Source: Rhodobacter calidifons
GTDB lineage: Bacteria > Pseudomonadota > Alphaproteobacteria > Rhodobacterales > Rhodobacteraceae
Direction of reading: 5' to 3'
Assembly (NCBI RefSeq): GCF_011174775.1
Contig: NZ_JAANHS010000004.1
Coordinates: 214,673-278,672, forward strand
DNA: 64,000 nt
Under the pieces are notes generated by a model that had not been told where the DNA came from, searched no databases, and saw only the letters and a program-made list of their open reading frames with translations. Shown one piece after another: positions 19,185-29,309 of this stretch (positions within the stretch are counted from its first letter, which is position 1; each line of letters opens with the position of its first letter). A program made the translations under genes and the position numbers.

Positions 19185-20210
19185 CTAGTCGAAGGTGCCT
19201 GTCACCCGCCCGAACAGCATGAAGGCCCGCGCAGTGCGGGTATCGGCCAGTTCGGCCAGCTCGGCATCCGTCGCATTCGGCTCGAAGGCGGCCACGGTCT
19301 TGTCGAAGGCGCGCAGGAAATGGTGCGCGGCGTCGCGGAACACCGGGTCCGACTTCATCCGAGCGGCCGTCAAGGCCAGCGCCGACCGGTCGCGGATGCC
19401 CCCAAGCGCGGCGATGGACCTGCCCCGCTCGCCTGCGGCAAAGCGCCGCCAAAGCTCGGGATGGCACATGTCCGGCTTCAGGTCGTCCATATAGATGCCG
19501 TCCTGGCTGAGCAGCGTCAGAACATCCTGCGCCGCCCGGATCAGCTTGGCCGAGGTGCGGTCCTCCAGCGCCAGCCGCAGGGCGCGAAAGCCCTCCTTGT
19601 CCTCGGGCGTTTCCGGGAATTGCAGCGCCCGGATGAAATGCGCCACCGACAGTGGCGGGCGGAAATCCTCGGCCGGGGTGCCCAGCGCCAGCGTCGGCTG
19701 CTCGACCGCGGGCTCGGGCCGGGGCTGCACCAGCGCCGCCTTGCGGTCGGCCGAGGGCACCACATGCGCCGCGTCCCGGCGCGAGGTGAAGCTGGCCGGC
19801 GCCGTCTCCGCCTGCCTGGTCGGGGCGGCGATATCGTCGACTCTCCGCTCTGCCGACGGCCTCAAGCCCGGGGTCTGCGCCTGCACCTGGCTGGACCGCA
19901 TGGCTTCGATCGTGGCCTGCAACCGCTTGGCCTCGGCCCGCAGCTCGCGCACCGACCGCAGCGTGATGACCACCGCCCAGATCAAGGCGATGGGCAGGAC
20001 GACCATCAAGAGGGTCATGAGAACGCCCAGCGCCCGCGACTCGCTTCCCGGCGGGGTGATCAGCACATAGACCAGGATCAGGACGACCCAGACGACGCTC
20101 AGCGCGATGCCGCCGATCTCCAGCCCGCGGTTCGGGCGGTCGTTCAGATGCGCCAGCGGGCCAGAGCCAAGTCCGTTGTCACCTCTGCGCGGTTCGATCA
20201 CCGGCTTCAC
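19185..20210 (-). CDS. Conserved membrane protein of unknown function, cotranscribed with greA
   Basis: Protein of 341 aa with a GTG start. Two hydrophobic segments (about 32-52 and 60-83) are followed by a charged, possibly coiled-coil stretch (85-108), a Pro/Ala/Arg-rich linker (about 110-190) and a more ordered C-terminal half that includes HFIRALQFPETPEDKEGF and LTLLSQDGIYMDDL. I do not recognise the family. It begins 18 nt after the greA stop, so one transcript is likely. The C-terminal domain would face the cytoplasm if both segments span the membrane. Confidence 0.75.
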   Translation of the reverse strand: MKPVIEPRRGDNGLGSGPLAHLNDRPNRGLEIGGIALSVVWVVLILVYVLITPPGSESRALGVLMTLLMVVLPIALIWAVVITLRSVRELRAEAKRLQATIEAMRSSQVQAQTPGLRPSAERRVDDIAAPTRQAETAPASFTSRRDAAHVVPSADRKAALVQPRPEPAVEQPTLALGTPAEDFRPPLSVAHFIRALQFPETPEDKEGFRALRLALEDRTSAKLIRAAQDVLTLLSQDGIYMDDLKPDMCHPELWRRFAAGERGRSIAALGGIRDRSALALTAARMKSDPVFRDAAHHFLRAFDKTVAAFEPNATDAELAELADTRTARAFMLFGRVTGTFD

Positions 20211-20228
20211 CTCGGTGCCATCCCCGGA

Positions 20229-20699
20229 TCAAATATAGCGGATCGACAGGATTTCGTAGGACCGGGTTCCGCCCGGGGTCTTGACCTCGACCGTATCCCC
20301 TTCTTCCTTGCCGATCAGCGCCCGCGCCAGCGGCGAGCGCATGTTCAGAAGCCCGTTCTCGATATCGGCCTCGACCTCGCCGACGATCTGGTAGGTCTTT
20401 TCCTCGTCCGTCTCTTCATCCACCAGCGTGACCGTCGCGCCGAACTTGATCGGCCCCGACATCTTTGACGGGTCGATCACATCGGCCAGTGACAGGATGC
20501 CTTCCAGCTCCTTGATCCGGCCCTCGATGAAGCCCTGCTTTTCGCGGGCGGCGTGGTATTCGGCATTTTCCGACAGGTCGCCATGTTCGCGCGCTTCGGC
20601 GATGTCCCGGATGATGGCCGGACGATCCACCGTCTTCAGCTGCTTGAGTTCCGCATCCAGCGCGTCGAAACCGCGCCGGGTCATCGGGATCTTTTCCAT
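20229..20699 (-). CDS. greA: Transcription elongation factor GreA
   Basis: 156 aa, the exact length of GreA. The N-terminal coiled coil contains the [16 protein letters not shown] motif whose acidic residues reach the RNA polymerase active site. The C-terminal FKBP-like domain ends [10 protein letters not shown]. It rescues backtracked polymerase by stimulating transcript cleavage. A second start two codons upstream (20705) is possible; neither has a strong RBS. Confidence 0.96.
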   Translation of the reverse strand: MEKIPMTRRGFDALDAELKQLKTVDRPAIIRDIAEAREHGDLSENAEYHAAREKQGFIEGRIKELEGILSLADVIDPSKMSGPIKFGATVTLVDEETDEEKTYQIVGEVEADIENGLLNMRSPLARALIGKEEGDTVEVKTPGGTRSYEILSIRYI

Positions 20700-20978
20700 C
20701 GACATTCCACAGTAAAAGAAGAAGTCACGGATCGGGGCACGATCCATGACTTCGGTCCAGGCTGGCTTCACCTCACCCGATGAAGCCCTGAATTGCAAGG
20801 GGGGATGCCGCGGACAGGCGGTGTCCGGTCGGCGGGAAGACAGAAAGTTTCGCGCGGCAATGTGCCTCTGGCGTGATGTTGCGTCACGGTTGACCTCGGG
20901 TCGCGCCTGCGGCAACAGGGAAGCCGCGAAAAGCCAGCGTTTCAGGGCAGGGTGGGGCCGCCCGGGGAAGGACAAGCG

Positions 20979-22625
20979 ATGACCGCAATTCAGCGCGAGA
21001 AGATGGACTATGACGTGGTGATCGTCGGCGCGGGGCCTGCGGGCCTGTCGGCGGCGATCCGGCTGAAACAGCTGGACCCGGAACGCTCGGTCGTCGTGCT
21101 GGAAAAGGGATCCGAGGTCGGCGCGCATATCCTGTCGGGCGCGGTGCTGGACCCCTCGGGCCTGGATGCCCTGCTGCCCGACTGGCGCAACATGGACGCG
21201 CCGATCAAGGTTCCGGTCAGGGAGGACAACTTCTATCTCCTCGGCCCCGCTGGTCAGGTCCGCATCCCGAACTGGCCGATGCCGCCGCTGATGTCGAACC
21301 ACGGCAATTACATCGTCTCGATGGCGAACGTCTGCCGCTGGATGGCCGGCGTGGCCGAGGGGCTGGGCGTGGAGATCTTCCCCGGTATGGCCTGTTCGGA
21401 ACTGGTGTTCGAGGATGACAAGGTCGTCGGCGTCGTCGCCGGCGAATTCGGCCGCGACCCCGAAACCCGCCAACCGGGGCCCTCCTACGAACCCGGAATG
21501 GAGCTGCGCGGCAAGTATGTCTTCCTCTCCGAAGGCGTCCGCGGCAGCCTCGCCAAGCAGGTGATCGAGAAATACGACCTGTCCAAAGGCCATTGCCCGC
21601 AGAAATTCGGCCTCGGCATGAAGGAAATCTGGGAGATCGACCCCGCGAAGCACCGCGAGGGCACCGTCACCCACACGATGGGCTGGCCCCTGGGCAAGAA
21701 CGCGGGCGGCGGGTCCTTCATCTATCACCTTGAGAACAATCAGGTCTATGTCGGCTTCGTCGTCCACCTGAACTACGAAAACCCCCACCTCTACCCCTAC
21801 ATGGAGTTCCAGCGCTTCAAGCACCACCCGATGGTGGCGGACCTGCTCAAGGGCGGCAAACGCGTCGCCTACGGCGCCCGCGCGATCTCCGAGGGCGGCT
21901 GGCAGTCGATCCCGAAGATGGTCGCCCCCGGCGTGGCGCTTCTGGGCTGCTCGGCGGGGCTCGTGAACGTCCCCCGCATCAAGGGCAACCACAACGCCAT
22001 GCTCTCGGGCAAGGCCGCGGCCGAGGCCGCGCACGCCGCCATCACCGCGGGCCGCGCGCAGGACGAATTGACCGCCTACGAGACCGAGGTCCGCACCGGC
22101 GCCATCGGGAAAGATCTGAAAAAGGTGCGCAACGTCAAACCCTTGTGGTCGCGCTTTGGCCTGACCGCCAGCCTGGTGGGCGGCGGCCTCGACATGTGGC
22201 TCAACACCATCGGCCTCACAGCCTTCGGCACGCTGCGCCATGGCAAGACCGACGCCGCCGCCACCGGCCTTGCCAAGGACCACAAGCCGATCGACTACCC
22301 CAAACCCGACGGAAAGCTCTCGTTCGACCGGCTCACGAACGTCGCCTTCTCCTTCACCAACCATGACGAGAACCAGCCCGCCCACCTCGTCCTGAAGGAC
22401 CCGTCCATCCCCATCGCCGTCAACCTGCCGAAATATGCCGAACCTGCCCAGCGCTACTGCCCGGCAGGGGTCTATGAGGTGCTGGGCGAGGGCGCCGACG
22501 CCACCTTCCGGATCAACTTCCAGAACTGCGTCCACTGCAAGACCTGCGACATCAAGGACCCCTCGCAGAACATCACCTGGACCACGCCCATGGGCGGCGG
22601 CGGGCCGAACTACCCCAACATGTGA
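20979..22625 (+). CDS. Electron transfer flavoprotein-ubiquinone oxidoreductase
   Basis: ETF-QO of 548 aa, an inner-membrane-associated flavoprotein that passes electrons from ETF (fatty and amino acid dehydrogenases) to ubiquinone. FAD-binding GAGPAG is at about residues 17-22. The C-terminal [4Fe-4S] ligands are C494, C517, C520 and C523 (CPAGVYE and [12 protein letters not shown]). Start at 20979 behind a ggggaagg RBS. It is divergent from greA, with a shared 279-bp upstream region. Confidence 0.96.
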   Translation: MTAIQREKMDYDVVIVGAGPAGLSAAIRLKQLDPERSVVVLEKGSEVGAHILSGAVLDPSGLDALLPDWRNMDAPIKVPVREDNFYLLGPAGQVRIPNWPMPPLMSNHGNYIVSMANVCRWMAGVAEGLGVEIFPGMACSELVFEDDKVVGVVAGEFGRDPETRQPGPSYEPGMELRGKYVFLSEGVRGSLAKQVIEKYDLSKGHCPQKFGLGMKEIWEIDPAKHREGTVTHTMGWPLGKNAGGGSFIYHLENNQVYVGFVVHLNYENPHLYPYMEFQRFKHHPMVADLLKGGKRVAYGARAISEGGWQSIPKMVAPGVALLGCSAGLVNVPRIKGNHNAMLSGKAAAEAAHAAITAGRAQDELTAYETEVRTGAIGKDLKKVRNVKPLWSRFGLTASLVGGGLDMWLNTIGLTAFGTLRHGKTDAAATGLAKDHKPIDYPKPDGKLSFDRLTNVAFSFTNHDENQPAHLVLKDPSIPIAVNLPKYAEPAQRYCPAGVYEVLGEGADATFRINFQNCVHCKTCDIKDPSQNITWTTPMGGGGPNYPNM

Positions 22626-22753
22626 CGCCGTCCGGGGCGCGTTTCACGAAAGGTTGTCCGGATCCTGCGCGCCCAATCGCAAGGTCGGGTCTCGCAACAT
22701 TGCCTGGCCGCCGCGGCCGGGCTACCTTCAGCGCGACCGTCGAGGAGAGGCCC

Positions 22754-24481
22754 ATGCGTTCCGTGATTACCCGCACCTTGTGCGCCCTTGTGCTTGCGGC
22801 GGCTCTGGGCGCACCTCTTCAAGCCGAGGACGACATCAACTCCGGCGCCTATCTCGCGGCTCGGATCGCCGAACGCGAGAACGATTTCCGCGCCGCCTTT
22901 GGCTGGTATGCCCAGGCGATGGCTTCCGATCCAGGCAATCCGGCGCTTCTTGACGGGGCCATCCTGGCCGGCATCGGCAGCGGAGACATTGTTCCGACCA
23001 TCGAACTGGCGGCAATCCGGCGCGATCTCGGCAAGGACCGGGGCATCGACCGCAGCCAGCTTGCCGATCTGGTTCTCCTCGCCGACGAGGCACAGCGCGA
23101 GGACTATGCCGCGATCCAGGCAGAGGCCGCCGCGGGCCGCGATGTCGGGGACCTTGCCAACCAGCTAGTCCTCGCCTGGGCGAAAGTCGGCGACGGCAGG
23201 ATGTCCGAGGCGCTCGAGGCCTTCGATACGGTCGCAAAGAGGGAAGGTTACGAGGCGTTCGGCTATTACCACAAGGCCCTGGCCCTTGCCTCGGTCGGCG
23301 ATTTCGAAGGCGCGGACGAGATCCTGTCCGGCAAGGCCGCCGGCCCGATCGTGGTGATGCGGCGCGGCGTCTTTGCCCATGTGCAGATCCTCAGTCAGCT
23401 GGAACGCAACCAGGATGCGCTGGCCCTGCTTGACCGCAGCTTCGGTCCCGGGCCGGATCCGCTGGTCGATCCCATCCGCCGCCGCCTTCAGGCCGGTGAG
23501 CCGCTTCCCTTCGATACGGTCCGAAATGCGCGCGACGGCATCGCCGAGGTGTTCTTCTCGATCTCCACCGCGCTGCAAGGCGGCGCCGATCCGGTCTACA
23601 CGCTGCTTCACCTCCACGTCGCCGGATATCTGCGGCCCGATCACAGCGATGCGCTTCTGATGACCGCCGACGTGCTGACGGACCTGCGTCAATACGATCT
23701 TGCCGCCGAAACCTATGCACGGTTCCGGCCCGAGGATCCGGCCTTCGTCACCGCGGAAATCGGCCGGGCAGGCGCGTTGCGGTCGCAGGGCAAGGCCGAC
23801 GCGGCGATCGAGGCGCTTCGGACGCTGGCCCGGGCGCATGGCGACCTGGTCGGCGTGCAGTTCGCCTTGGGCGACATGCTGCGCGGACAGGAACGGTTTG
23901 CCGAGGCCGTGGCCGCCTATTCCTCGGCCATCGAACTTGCATCAGCGGCCGGCAAGCAGGACTGGGTGCTCTACTTCTACCGCGGCATCTGCCATGAGCA
24001 GTCGCAGAACTGGGCGCTCGCCGAGGCCGACTTCCGCCGCGCGCTGGAGCTGAACCCGACCCAGCCGCAGGTGCTGAACTACCTCGGCTACGGGCTGGTC
24101 GACCGGGGCGAGAAACTGGACGAGGCCCTTGGCATGATCGAGAAGGCCGTCGCGGGCGATCCCAAGCAGGGCTACATCATCGACAGCCTGGCCTGGGCGC
24201 TATTCAAGCTGGGCCGCTATGCCGAGGCGCTGGAACCGATGGAAAGGGCGTCGCTGCTTGAACCCGTGGATCCGATCGTCACCGACCACCTGGGCGATGT
24301 CTACTGGATGAACAACCGCAAGCTCGAGGCGCGGTTCCAGTGGCGCCGCGCCCTGTCGTTCAACCCGACCGAAAAGGACAAGGCGCGCATCCTACGCAAG
24401 CTCGAGGTCGGTCTGGACGCGGTGATGGCGGCCGAGGGCACGGCCCCGGCCCCGGTCAAGGCCGCCGAGAATGGCAATTGA
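22754..24481 (+). CDS. Secreted tetratricopeptide-repeat protein
   Basis: Protein of 575 aa with a clear signal peptide (MRSVITRTLC to about residue 24, cleavage after LQA). Multiple TPR-like repeats include GWYAQAMASDPGNPALLDG, YFYRGICHEQSQNWALAEAD and the NYLGYGLVDRGEKLDEAL block. Likely periplasmic scaffold; many rhodobacteral genomes have a similar protein before ispE. The ATG at 22754 follows gaggagagg. The stop overlaps the ispE start by 11 nt. Specific partners unknown. Confidence 0.85.
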   Translation: MRSVITRTLCALVLAAALGAPLQAEDDINSGAYLAARIAERENDFRAAFGWYAQAMASDPGNPALLDGAILAGIGSGDIVPTIELAAIRRDLGKDRGIDRSQLADLVLLADEAQREDYAAIQAEAAAGRDVGDLANQLVLAWAKVGDGRMSEALEAFDTVAKREGYEAFGYYHKALALASVGDFEGADEILSGKAAGPIVVMRRGVFAHVQILSQLERNQDALALLDRSFGPGPDPLVDPIRRRLQAGEPLPFDTVRNARDGIAEVFFSISTALQGGADPVYTLLHLHVAGYLRPDHSDALLMTADVLTDLRQYDLAAETYARFRPEDPAFVTAEIGRAGALRSQGKADAAIEALRTLARAHGDLVGVQFALGDMLRGQERFAEAVAAYSSAIELASAAGKQDWVLYFYRGICHEQSQNWALAEADFRRALELNPTQPQVLNYLGYGLVDRGEKLDEALGMIEKAVAGDPKQGYIIDSLAWALFKLGRYAEALEPMERASLLEPVDPIVTDHLGDVYWMNNRKLEARFQWRRALSFNPTEKDKARILRKLEVGLDAVMAAEGTAPAPVKAAENGN

Positions 24482-25322
24482 GGCGGTCAGCGAAGCGGCG
24501 CCCGCCAAGCTGAACCTCTGCCTGCATGTGACCGGACGGCGGGTCGACGGCTATCACTTGCTCGACAGTCTGGTCGTCTTCGCCGATATCGCCGACCGTG
24601 TATTTGCCTCCCCCGCCCGCGGCCTCTCGCTGGTCGTGGCCGGGCCCGAGGGGGCGGGACTTCGGGCCGACGACGACAATCTGGTTCTGCGCGCCGCCCG
24701 CTGCATGGGGATCACGGATGCCGCGCTGGTGCTGGACAAGCAGCTTCCCATCGCCTCGGGGGTCGGCGGCGGCTCGGCAGATGCGGCGGCGACCCTGCGT
24801 GCGCTGGTCCGGCTGACCGGACGGCCGCTGCCGGACTTGCCGGAGGTGCTGCGGCTGGGTGCCGATGTGCCGGTCTGCCTCGCCTCCCGACCGGCCCGGA
24901 TGACCGGGATAGGCGATCACCTGGCACCGCTGCCCCCCTTGCCAAGCATGGGCTGCCTTTTGGTCAACCCGCGTCTGCCGGTTCCGACCCCACAGGTGTT
25001 TGCGGCACTTGACCGGCACGGGAACGGGCCGCTGCCCGACCTGCCCGAGACCGCGCTGGCCAGTGCCGCGACCTTCGCCGACTGGCTTGCGGCAAACAGC
25101 CGCAACGACCTTGTGCGTCCGGCCCGCACTGTCGCACCTGTGCTGGCCGATGTGCAGGCGGCGCTGGACAGCACGCCCGGCTGCCTCTTTTCCCGGATGT
25201 CGGGATCGGGCGGAACGCATTTCGGTCTCTTTGCCACCCCCGAGTCTGCTGCGGCCGCCGCCACGCACATCCGTGAGGCCCATCCGTACTGGTGGACGGC
25301 CGCCGGACGCATCCTCGACTGA
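24471..25322 (+). CDS. ispE: 4-diphosphocytidyl-2-C-methyl-D-erythritol kinase
   Basis: GHMP kinase of 283 aa in the MEP isoprenoid pathway, phosphorylating CDP-ME at the 2-hydroxyl. The N-terminal APAKLNLCLHV (10-20), the ATP loop ASGVGGGSADAAATL (95-109) and the catalytic Asp in LGADVPVC (D132) are visible. The start lies inside the TPR gene end, giving translational coupling. The 173 bp to fliP hold nothing recognisable. Confidence 0.95.
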   Translation: MAIEAVSEAAPAKLNLCLHVTGRRVDGYHLLDSLVVFADIADRVFASPARGLSLVVAGPEGAGLRADDDNLVLRAARCMGITDAALVLDKQLPIASGVGGGSADAAATLRALVRLTGRPLPDLPEVLRLGADVPVCLASRPARMTGIGDHLAPLPPLPSMGCLLVNPRLPVPTPQVFAALDRHGNGPLPDLPETALASAATFADWLAANSRNDLVRPARTVAPVLADVQAALDSTPGCLFSRMSGSGGTHFGLFATPESAAAAATHIREAHPYWWTAAGRILD

Positions 25323-25495
25323 CCCCTGTTCCGGCAGGCTGTCATGCCCCGCATGTGACGCGGCGCCGGTCACTGCCCCGGTGCCTGCCGACTGCAAGAA
25401 GACAAAGACCATGGGTGCCGGAGAAAACGGCGCGACATTGCGATGTCGGTATGGTTTCCGGGAAGCGTTCCAACCTTACCGTTTCACGGATCCCT

Positions 25496-26236
25496 TCAGA
25501 AATAACTTCGGACCAGGGCCCCCGAAATCAATGCCCAGCCGTCTGCCACCACGAAGAAGACCAGCTTGAACGGCAGCGAGACGACCGCAGGCGGCACCAT
25601 CATCATGCCCATCGACATCAGGATTGCCGCCACAACCAGATCGATGATCAGGAAGGGCAGGTAGATCATGAAGCCGATCTCGAACGCGCGCTGGATCTCG
25701 GACAGGAGGAACGCGGGCACCAGAAGCGACAGCGGCGCCTCGGCTGGCGCGGCGACCGGCGCGCCCACCCGTAGGTCCTGGAGGGTCTGCAATGTCTCCG
25801 GATCGACCCTGAGGGCCATGAAGGCGCGGAACGGAGCAATCGCCGCTTGCAGCCCCGGACCGATCTCCATCGTTCCGTTGGTCATCGGCTCGATCCCCTT
25901 GACCCAGGCCTCGGTAAAGACCGGATCCATGACGAACCAGGTCAGGAACATGGCCAGGCTGATGATCAGCATGTTCGGCGGCGCCTGCTGCAGGCCGATG
26001 GCCTGGCGCAGGATCGACAGGACGGTGACGATGAAGGGAAAACAGGTCACCATCACCGCCAGCCCTGGCAGGATCGACAGGACCGTGATGAGCAGCAGAA
26101 GCTGGACAGACCGGAGCGACAGCGTCTCCCCCCCGGCTCCGCCAAGGTCGATCGAGATCTGTTGGGCAAGCGCCGGTCCCGCAATCAGGCCAAGACAGAT
26201 GGCCAGGGCTGGAACCAGGCCGGCGGAAAGCCTCAC
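25496..26236 (-). CDS. fliP: Flagellar export gate protein FliP
   Basis: Protein of 246 aa with a signal-like N-terminus (RLSAGLVPALAICLG) and the conserved blocks LLLLITVLSILPGLAVM, LAMFLTWFVMDPVF, and PFLIIDLVVAAILMSMGM. FliP forms the core of the flagellar type III export gate with FliQ and FliR. The start is the GTG at 26236, which forms a GTGA overlap with the fliN stop. It is last in the fliF-fliH-fliN-fliP operon. Confidence 0.95.
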   Translation of the reverse strand: MRLSAGLVPALAICLGLIAGPALAQQISIDLGGAGGETLSLRSVQLLLLITVLSILPGLAVMVTCFPFIVTVLSILRQAIGLQQAPPNMLIISLAMFLTWFVMDPVFTEAWVKGIEPMTNGTMEIGPGLQAAIAPFRAFMALRVDPETLQTLQDLRVGAPVAAPAEAPLSLLVPAFLLSEIQRAFEIGFMIYLPFLIIDLVVAAILMSMGMMMVPPAVVSLPFKLVFFVVADGWALISGALVRSYF

Positions 26237-26502
26237 AGCCCGCCCCGCAGATTGGCAACCTCGGTCAGACGGACTGCCAGCTGCCCGGCATGGTCGCCTT
26301 CCAGCTCGGTCAGCTCGCCCCTGGCAATAAGCCGGTCGCCCACAAAGAGCTCGACCGGATCGTCCACCCGGCGGTCGAGTTGCAGCACGGCGTCCTTCGA
26401 CAGCCGCAGGAGGTCGCGCACAAGAGGTCGTGCGCGGCCGACCGAGATCGTGACTTCGATCGGGACCTGGCTGAACGGGTTCGTGTCGGCGATGTCGTCC
26501 AT
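26233..26502 (-). CDS. fliN: Flagellar motor switch protein FliN
   Basis: Small C-ring protein of 89 aa containing only the SpoA/FliN domain: VPIEVTISVGRARP, LLRLSKDAVLQLDR, DPVELFVGDRLIARGEL. It forms the base of the switch complex under FliM, which is not encoded in this window. Short gap (8 nt) from fliH and GTGA overlap with fliP. Confidence 0.93.
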   Translation of the reverse strand: MDDIADTNPFSQVPIEVTISVGRARPLVRDLLRLSKDAVLQLDRRVDDPVELFVGDRLIARGELTELEGDHAGQLAVRLTEVANLRGGL

Positions 26503-26510
26503 GGTGTTCC

Positions 26511-27092
26511 TCAGGTGTTGAGGGTGAAGAAGGCGCGGACCGCGGCTGCGATCTCGGCGGTGACCTGGGACAGGTCAACCTTGGTCTCGGAAGTTCCGAA
26601 GCGGATGTAGACCTGGCCCTCGGGCAGCGAGGGTTCTTCCTCGATCACCATCGGCAGGCCGGTTGCCTCGGCCACCAGATCCTCGACCTGGGAACGAACC
26701 GCCGGATTGAGCACGAGAGTCAGCGGCGTATCGGCCAGATCTGCGGCAATCGGGCTCAGCGCTTCCAGCACCGTCGGGGCCAGCGCCGCGCGAGCTACCT
26801 CCGGCAGGAGCCGGTTGATCATCTCGAGCATCAGCGGCCGGATGGATTGCAGAACATGGCTGCGGGCGTCCTGGAACGTGAAAGCCAGGCTTTGCAGGTT
26901 CCGTGCCAGATCTGCCCGCAGTCGTGCCTGGTCTCCTTGTTGCGCGGCGACAGCATCGTCCCATCCGGCGGTGTACCCCTGTTCGAACCCGGCAACCTTG
27001 GCCTCTTCCACCGCCGTCACCTCGACCAGCGGTTGCAGCGTGCCGTCGCCGGGCGAAGCGGTGTCGAACACTTCCAGTCGCAGGGCGGGCAT
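26511..27092 (-). CDS. fliH: FliH-like flagellar export regulator
   Basis: Protein of 193 aa in the fliH position between fliF and fliN. A GYTAGWDDA segment is followed by a long helical, Gln/Arg-rich region (about 40-110) and a C-terminal globular part with GQVYIRFGTSETKVDL, as in FliH/SctL proteins. FliH holds and regulates the FliI ATPase at the export apparatus. The start overlaps the fliF stop (TGATG). Sequence similarity is weak, so the call rests partly on position. Confidence 0.8.
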   Translation of the reverse strand: MPALRLEVFDTASPGDGTLQPLVEVTAVEEAKVAGFEQGYTAGWDDAVAAQQGDQARLRADLARNLQSLAFTFQDARSHVLQSIRPLMLEMINRLLPEVARAALAPTVLEALSPIAADLADTPLTLVLNPAVRSQVEDLVAEATGLPMVIEEEPSLPEGQVYIRFGTSETKVDLSQVTAEIAAAVRAFFTLNT

Positions 27093-28702
27093 CAGGCATG
27101 CTCCTCGTCATGTTCCATCCAGCCGCGCAGGATCTCGATCGATTCGGTCTGCCGTTGCTCGATCAGACGGCGGAGCCGTGTTGCGGGATCCTCCGCGCTG
27201 TCATCGCCGCCGAAATCGCCGAAGCTCTCGCCCCGGCTGCCGGCAAGGGCGCCGTAGTCCAGCCCGTCATCAACCTCACCCGTCAGCGCCATCCCCTCGG
27301 CCGTCGAAACCGGCGGCAGGGCAAGCGGAGGCTCGGACACCGGAAGAGCCGGGCGGTTTGCCGAGGAAAGCACCGGGCGGATCACGAAAAGCCCAAGCAC
27401 AAGCGCCACAAGCGCAAGCACCGCCGTCTGGATCATCGTCATCACGTCGATCTGCCCGAATGGAGGAAGGATGCTTGCCGATGCCTCGGTTCCGGGGGGA
27501 AGCGGAAGTTCCTGGAACTCCAGCGACTTCAGCGTCAGGACATCCCCTCGCGCCTCGTCCAGTCCCACGGCCGAGGCGACCAGTTCGCGCAGGGCGGACA
27601 GTTCTTCCTCGGACCGGGGGGCCCAGCTGCGGGTACCGTCGGCCTGCGTTGTCACCACGCCATCCACCATCACCGCCACGGTCATCCGGCGGATGGCGCC
27701 CGGATTACGCAGGATCTCGCGCTGGGTTTCCGACACTTCGTAATTCACCCGTTCCCGGGTTTCGGAGCTCTGGCTCTTGCCTTGCCCCCCCGCAGTCGCA
27801 TCGCCTTCCGGCAGGTTCGAGGCAACCGTCACCGCCCCGCCCGGCTCGGTGCTTGTGCCGCTCCGCTCTTCGGTTTCCAAGGATATGGCGACCCGACCCT
27901 GAGGGTCGAACTTGCGTTCGGTGATCGATTCACGGTCGGAGTTGAGCTCGATCGCGACTTCGACGATCGCCTTTCCCGGCCCGACGCGAGCCGAAAGCAG
28001 GCGTTCCACATTGCCCTTGATGACGGCGGCACGGTCGTCTGCATTTCCGGTTTCGATGCCCTGCACGTCGCCAGCGCCGATGAGACCGGCGACAGTATCG
28101 ATGATCTGTACCGCGTCCGGAGTCATCCCCGCGACGGCGCTGGCCACGAGATGCCTGATCGCCCGCGCCTGCCCCTCGTCCAGACGTCCGGAAGCGGTGG
28201 TGAGTGTCACCGAGGCCGTCGGCTTGCCATCCGGACGGAAGGTGCGGGTCGGGGCACTCGCGATATGGACACGCGCTGCCCTGACCTGCGGCATGGCAAG
28301 CAGGGTGCGGGCGATCTCGCCTTCCTTGGCGCGCCAGTAGGCCGCATCGAACATCTGCGACGTGGTGCCGAAGCCGGACAGCGAGTCCAGAAGCTCATAG
28401 CCGCCACCACCGGCCGCGGGCAGCCCGTCTGCGGCGAGGGCCATGCGCAGCCCGTCGCGTTGACCGACATCCACAAGGATCGAATCGCCCCTGATCTCGT
28501 AGGCCACGCCCTGCTGGTCGAGAGCCGCCACAACCTCGCCGGCGGCCGCAGGTTCAAGCCCCGCGTAAAGCAGCCCCATCTCGGGCCGACCCGCCATGCG
28601 GCTCAGCGCCAGCACGGCCGCAAACATGGCCAGCGTCGCGCCCAGGATGATGATCCGGCGGCGCAGGTCAAGCGAGGTCCAGATGGCGATCAGGTTCTGC
28701 AA
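27092..28702 (-). CDS. fliF: Flagellar MS-ring protein FliF
   Basis: Protein of 536 aa with an N-terminal transmembrane segment (IIILGATLAMFAAVLAL), the YscJ-like ring-building domains (VYAGLEP-like LLYAGLEPAAAGEVVAAL; RVHIASAP), and a second transmembrane segment near residue 430 (MIQTAVLALVALVLGLFV). The acidic cytoplasmic tail binds FliG. The start is TTG at 28702 with RBS ggaga. First gene of the minus-strand operon, divergent from fliL. Confidence 0.95.
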   Translation of the reverse strand: MQNLIAIWTSLDLRRRIIILGATLAMFAAVLALSRMAGRPEMGLLYAGLEPAAAGEVVAALDQQGVAYEIRGDSILVDVGQRDGLRMALAADGLPAAGGGGYELLDSLSGFGTTSQMFDAAYWRAKEGEIARTLLAMPQVRAARVHIASAPTRTFRPDGKPTASVTLTTASGRLDEGQARAIRHLVASAVAGMTPDAVQIIDTVAGLIGAGDVQGIETGNADDRAAVIKGNVERLLSARVGPGKAIVEVAIELNSDRESITERKFDPQGRVAISLETEERSGTSTEPGGAVTVASNLPEGDATAGGQGKSQSSETRERVNYEVSETQREILRNPGAIRRMTVAVMVDGVVTTQADGTRSWAPRSEEELSALRELVASAVGLDEARGDVLTLKSLEFQELPLPPGTEASASILPPFGQIDVMTMIQTAVLALVALVLGLFVIRPVLSSANRPALPVSEPPLALPPVSTAEGMALTGEVDDGLDYGALAGSRGESFGDFGGDDSAEDPATRLRRLIEQRQTESIEILRGWMEHDEEHA

Positions 28703-28818
28703 GTCGATTCTCCTGCTCCGGCGTTCTGCCGTGGCTCACGTTTGATCGGTTGGCCTTAACAATCGGTTAGTGACCTTTGATCTATCTTCGTTCGCATCCC
28801 GAAGTGGAGGTGAAGATC
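28703..28818. promoter_or_regulatory. Divergent promoter region fliF / fliL
   Basis: A 116-bp gap between the TTG of fliF and the ATG of fliL is AT-richer than the flanking genes (ttaacaatcggttagtgacc). It must hold both flagellar promoters. I could not assign a specific sigma or CtrA site with confidence; ttaa motifs are present, but the spacing was not convincing. Confidence 0.5.
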
Positions 28819-29298
28819 ATGGCAACGGCAGAAGCCACACTGGAAGAGCCGCCGAAGAAGCGGTCGAAGAAGCCGCTTCTGATCGGCCTCGTACTGGCGC
28901 TCGTCCTTGGCGGTGGCGGCTTTTACGCCACGTTTTCAGGCCTGCTTCTGGGCAGCAGCGGCCACCCGCCGGCCAAGCACGGACCCGGCCCGTTAACCGG
29001 GATCGACTTCGTTCCGCTGCCGACGATCGTCATCTCGCTGGGCCCCGATTCGGGAAGCGATCACCTGCGTTTCACCGCCCAGCTCGAGGTGGTGGACCAA
29101 GCAGCGGCGGATGTCGCCAAGTTGTCACCCCGGATCCTTGACGTGATCAACAGCTATCTGCGCGCGATCGATACCGCATCGATCGAAAATCCGCAGGCGA
29201 TGGCACGGCTCAGGTCGCAGATGCTGCGCCGCATCCAGGTCGTCTCCGGCGAGGGTCGGGTGCGCGACCTTCTGATCACCGAATTCGTTCTGAACTGA
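28819..29298 (+). CDS. fliL: Flagellar basal body-associated protein FliL
   Basis: Protein of 159 aa with a Lys-rich cytoplasmic N-terminus (KKRSKK), one transmembrane helix (PLLIGLVLALVLGGGGFY, about 18-35) and a periplasmic FliL domain ending GRVRDLLITEFVLN. FliL surrounds the stator units and supports torque. The ATG at 28819 follows gtggaggtg. It heads a plus-strand operon extending to flhB. A second FliL-family gene lies at 57657-58166. Confidence 0.92.
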   Translation: MATAEATLEEPPKKRSKKPLLIGLVLALVLGGGGFYATFSGLLLGSSGHPPAKHGPGPLTGIDFVPLPTIVISLGPDSGSDHLRFTAQLEVVDQAAADVAKLSPRILDVINSYLRAIDTASIENPQAMARLRSQMLRRIQVVSGEGRVRDLLITEFVLN

Positions 29299-29309
29299 GG
29301 CCGGAACCC

